DNA of 14,825 nt, from the NCBI GenBank assembly GCA_031259605.1, contig JAIRLE010000122.1, forward strand, positions 1 to 14,825. The letters are read 5' to 3'. The notes under the pieces are model-generated. The model was given only the letters and a program-made list of their open reading frames with translations, was not told where the DNA came from and did not search any database. Each line of letters opens with the position of its first letter. Position 1 is the stretch's first letter. A program made the translations under genes and the position numbers. Source of the stretch: Zoogloeaceae bacterium. GTDB lineage: Bacteria > Pseudomonadota > Gammaproteobacteria > Burkholderiales > Rhodocyclaceae. Shown one piece after another: positions 13,226-14,825 of this stretch.

Positions 13226-14601
13226 GTTTCGTTGCCGTCCTCCTCGTCCGGCGAGGAAATGGCGGCGATGGGGGAGAAATTTTCCGCTGCGACCGTCTCC
13301 GGCAGCGCCTCCACGTTCTTCAGGCAGCGGTTGAGGGCTCGGGTGCGGATTTCGGCCTTGTCAATGCTGCTGCTGGCTTCTTCCAGTTTCTTGCGGGTGT
13401 GCGCCAGCGCCGCGCCGAATTTGCCGAATTCGGCCTTGACCGCGCCCAGCACCGCCCAGACTTCCGACGAACGCCGCTCGATCGCCAGGGTGCGAAAGCC
13501 CATCTGCAAGCTGTTCAGCAAGGCGGACAGCGTGGTTGGCCCGGCTAGCGTGATCCGCCATTGCCGTTGCAGCAAATCGATCAGACCCGGACGGCGCAGG
13601 GCTTCGGCATACAGTCCCTCGACTGGCAGATACAGGATGGCGAAATCAGTGGTGGCCGGGGGCGCGACATATTTTTCGCGGATGCTTTTGGCTTCCGCCT
13701 TGAGCCGGGTTTCCAGCGCCTTGGCCGCCTCTTCCATGGCCGCCGCATCGCCGATTTCCTGCGCGTCCAGGAGGCGCTGGTAGTCTTCCAACGGAAATTT
13801 GGCGTCTATGGGCAGCCAGACCACGCTCTTTTCCGCGTCCATGCCCTTGCCGGGCAGGCAAATGGCGAATTCCACGCGTTCGTTGCCTTCCGGGCGCGTG
13901 GCGACATTGGCGGCGTACTGGTCGGCGGTCAGCATTTCCTCCAGCAACCGTCCCAACTGGATTTCGCCCCAGACGCCGCGCGTCTTGACATTGGTCAGCA
14001 CCCGCCGCAGATCGCCGACGCCGGCGGCGAGCGTCTGCATTTCGCCCAGGCCGCGATGCACCTGTTCCAGGCGCTCGCTCACCAGTTTGAAGGATTCGCC
14101 CAGACGTTGCTCCAGCGTGGCGTGCAGCTTTTCATCCACCGTGCGCCGCATTTCGTCGAGCTTGCCCGCGTTTTCGGCTTGCAGGGCTTGCAGGCGGCTT
14201 TCCACGGCGGCGCGCAATTGTTCGAAACGGACATCCAGCCCTTTGGCGGCGCGCGCCAGTTCCTGCGCGAAGGCTTCCTGCCGTTCGCCCTGCGCCTGAC
14301 CGAGCTGTCCGACCAGTTGCCCCAGATGCCGACCGAGATTCTGGAACAGATGGTTCTGCGCCTGCGCCCGTTCCTCCCGCTCGCGCGCCGATTGTTCGGC
14401 GGCTTCCCGCCGGTTGCCCGCCATCTCGTTGCGCCATTCGCGCTCGAGACGCTCGAACCCGGCGGCCAGCATCTGTTGCAGATCCTTCAATGCCGCGTTT
14501 GCGTCCGGCGCGGGATCGCTCCATCGGTGGCGCAAGCACAGCGCCAGCAGCGCGATGAGCAACAGGCATTGCAGCAACAGCAGGAGAGTCGAGGCATTCA
14601 T
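13222..14601 (-). CDS. rmuC: RmuC domain protein (DNA recombination protein family)
   Basis: RmuC limits recombination at inverted repeats in E. coli and is thought to act as a nuclease-like membrane-anchored protein. The 459-residue product has an N-terminal membrane anchor (about 4-23), a long Gln/Glu/Arg-rich coiled coil (about 30-200), and the RmuC domain (about 200-420) with GVWGEIQLG (209-217), AANVATRPEGNERVEFAICLPG, VVWLPIDAKFPLEDYQRLLDA and DFAILYLPVEGLYAE. ATG 14601 starts the hydrophobic anchor; GGAG lies 11 bases upstream, a long spacing. The frame continues upstream to 14709, but those residues are encoded by the dispersed repeat. The start codon itself is the last ATG of that repeat. 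It overlaps the DUF3293 gene by four bases. Confidence 0.93.
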   Translation of the reverse strand: MNASTLLLLLQCLLLIALLALCLRHRWSDPAPDANAALKDLQQMLAAGFERLEREWRNEMAGNRREAAEQSAREREERAQAQNHLFQNLGRHLGQLVGQLGQAQGERQEAFAQELARAAKGLDVRFEQLRAAVESRLQALQAENAGKLDEMRRTVDEKLHATLEQRLGESFKLVSERLEQVHRGLGEMQTLAAGVGDLRRVLTNVKTRGVWGEIQLGRLLEEMLTADQYAANVATRPEGNERVEFAICLPGKGMDAEKSVVWLPIDAKFPLEDYQRLLDAQEIGDAAAMEEAAKALETRLKAEAKSIREKYVAPPATTDFAILYLPVEGLYAEALRRPGLIDLLQRQWRITLAGPTTLSALLNSLQMGFRTLAIERRSSEVWAVLGAVKAEFGKFGAALAHTRKKLEEASSSIDKAEIRTRALNRCLKNVEALPETVAAENFSPIAAISSPDEEDGNET

Positions 14602-14744
14602 CGTAAAACTAACTCCGGTTTGAAATCCCGCCCGTAAGAAAGGCGCGAAGGTTGATACCCCGGCCTGAAGGCCGTAGCCATTGGGGAGGGGAGAGAAACC
14701 CCTTCTCAATGGAGTTGGACCGACAGCCCTGAAGGGCTGTCGCT
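14597..14744 (-). repeat. Structured dispersed repeat, copy 2 (148 bp), filling the gap upstream of rmuC
   Basis: Read on the minus strand it begins AGCGACAGCCC at 14744 and ends ACGATGAA at 14597. It matches copy 1 nearly perfectly in its outer parts. The centre keeps a hairpin, here CGGCC-TTCA-GGCCG. A further possible stem, CCATTG/CAATGG, encloses the GGGG/CCCC hairpin. The repeat occupies the complete intergenic region: its first two bases form part of the upstream gene's TAG stop, its last bases include the rmuC ATG, and it provides the GGAG that is the only candidate ribosome site. Confidence 0.9.
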
Positions 14745-14825
14745 AATCGGATTCGGCCAGGACGCGGTCGATGCCGACCATGCGATAGCCATGCGCGTGA
14801 AAAAGGAGGAGCGCGGTATCCAGGA
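14743..14825 (-). CDS. Unidentified protein, C-terminal 26 residues (runs off right edge)
   Basis: An open frame enters from the right edge and ends at TAG (14745-14743). The visible tail reads LDTALLLFHAHGYRMVGIDR followed by VLAESD. It has the composition of a folded protein and matches the strand and spacing expected for the gene before rmuC. GYR.VGID faintly recalls the GYxxIGMDHF segment of HemN-type coproporphyrinogen dehydrogenase, which would mean truncation by the repeat, but 26 residues are too few to name it. Confidence 0.6.
   Translation of the reverse strand, partial: LDTALLLFHAHGYRMVGIDRVLAESD

Noticed and set aside
13561..14637. 358-codon plus-strand frame antisense to rmuC
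   Set aside because: It is a compositional shadow of the RmuC coiled coil, rich in Gln/Phe/His, with no start signal.
14602..14709. N-terminal extension of rmuC by 36 codons
   Set aside because: The extra residues are encoded by the dispersed repeat; the membrane anchor begins right after the ATG at 14601.
8532..14744. Composite transposon bounded by the inverted repeats
   Set aside because: The enclosed genes are core housekeeping genes, no transposase is present, and no target-site duplication is visible.

Overview
The window is GC-rich, densely coded chromosomal DNA, most likely from a betaproteobacterium (possibly Rhodocyclales). That placement is inferred from gene content and from one arrangement: yhbY and rlmE back to back in divergent orientation, next to housekeeping genes of proteobacterial type. 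I saw no tRNA, rRNA, CRISPR array or transposase gene.

Left part (1-4830): a two-partner secretion (TPS) pair stands in divergent orientation. The tpsA exoprotein (N-terminal 269 residues only, minus strand, running off the left edge) faces away from its outer-membrane transporter tpsB (plus strand). Polyphosphate kinase ppk1 converges on tpsB.

Centre-left (4831-8222): rpmE (zinc-binding bL31) has a recognisable promoter, a leader hairpin and a strong intrinsic terminator. It is followed by a multi-span ArnT/PMT-like glycosyltransferase. A minus-strand, translationally coupled pair (DUF4149 membrane protein, then a small lipoprotein) converges on the glycosyltransferase.

Centre (8223-8852): a gene-free stretch of about 630 bp that collects repeats. 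It holds a REP-like palindrome, one copy of a 157-bp structured repeat, and a separate 106-bp element with 18-bp inverted ends.

Right part (8853-14825): a small hypothetical protein, the ATP sulfurylase operon cysDN (assimilatory sulfate activation), divergent yhbY/rlmE (ribosome assembly and 23S rRNA 2'-O-methylation), and the overlapping pair rmuC and a DUF3293 gene. A second, inverted copy of the repeat fills the whole gap between rmuC and the 3' end of an unidentified gene at the right edge.

The most notable feature is this repeat pair (8532-8688 and 14597-14744). The two copies face each other across about 5.9 kb. Their outer thirds are almost identical, while the middles differ in sequence but both keep a hairpin. 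Each copy ends at the bases GATGAA. In the right copy that ATG is the rmuC start codon, and the other end of the same copy supplies two bases of the neighbouring gene's stop codon. The repeat could therefore carry a leader and start codon, and could allow inversion of the segment between the copies.
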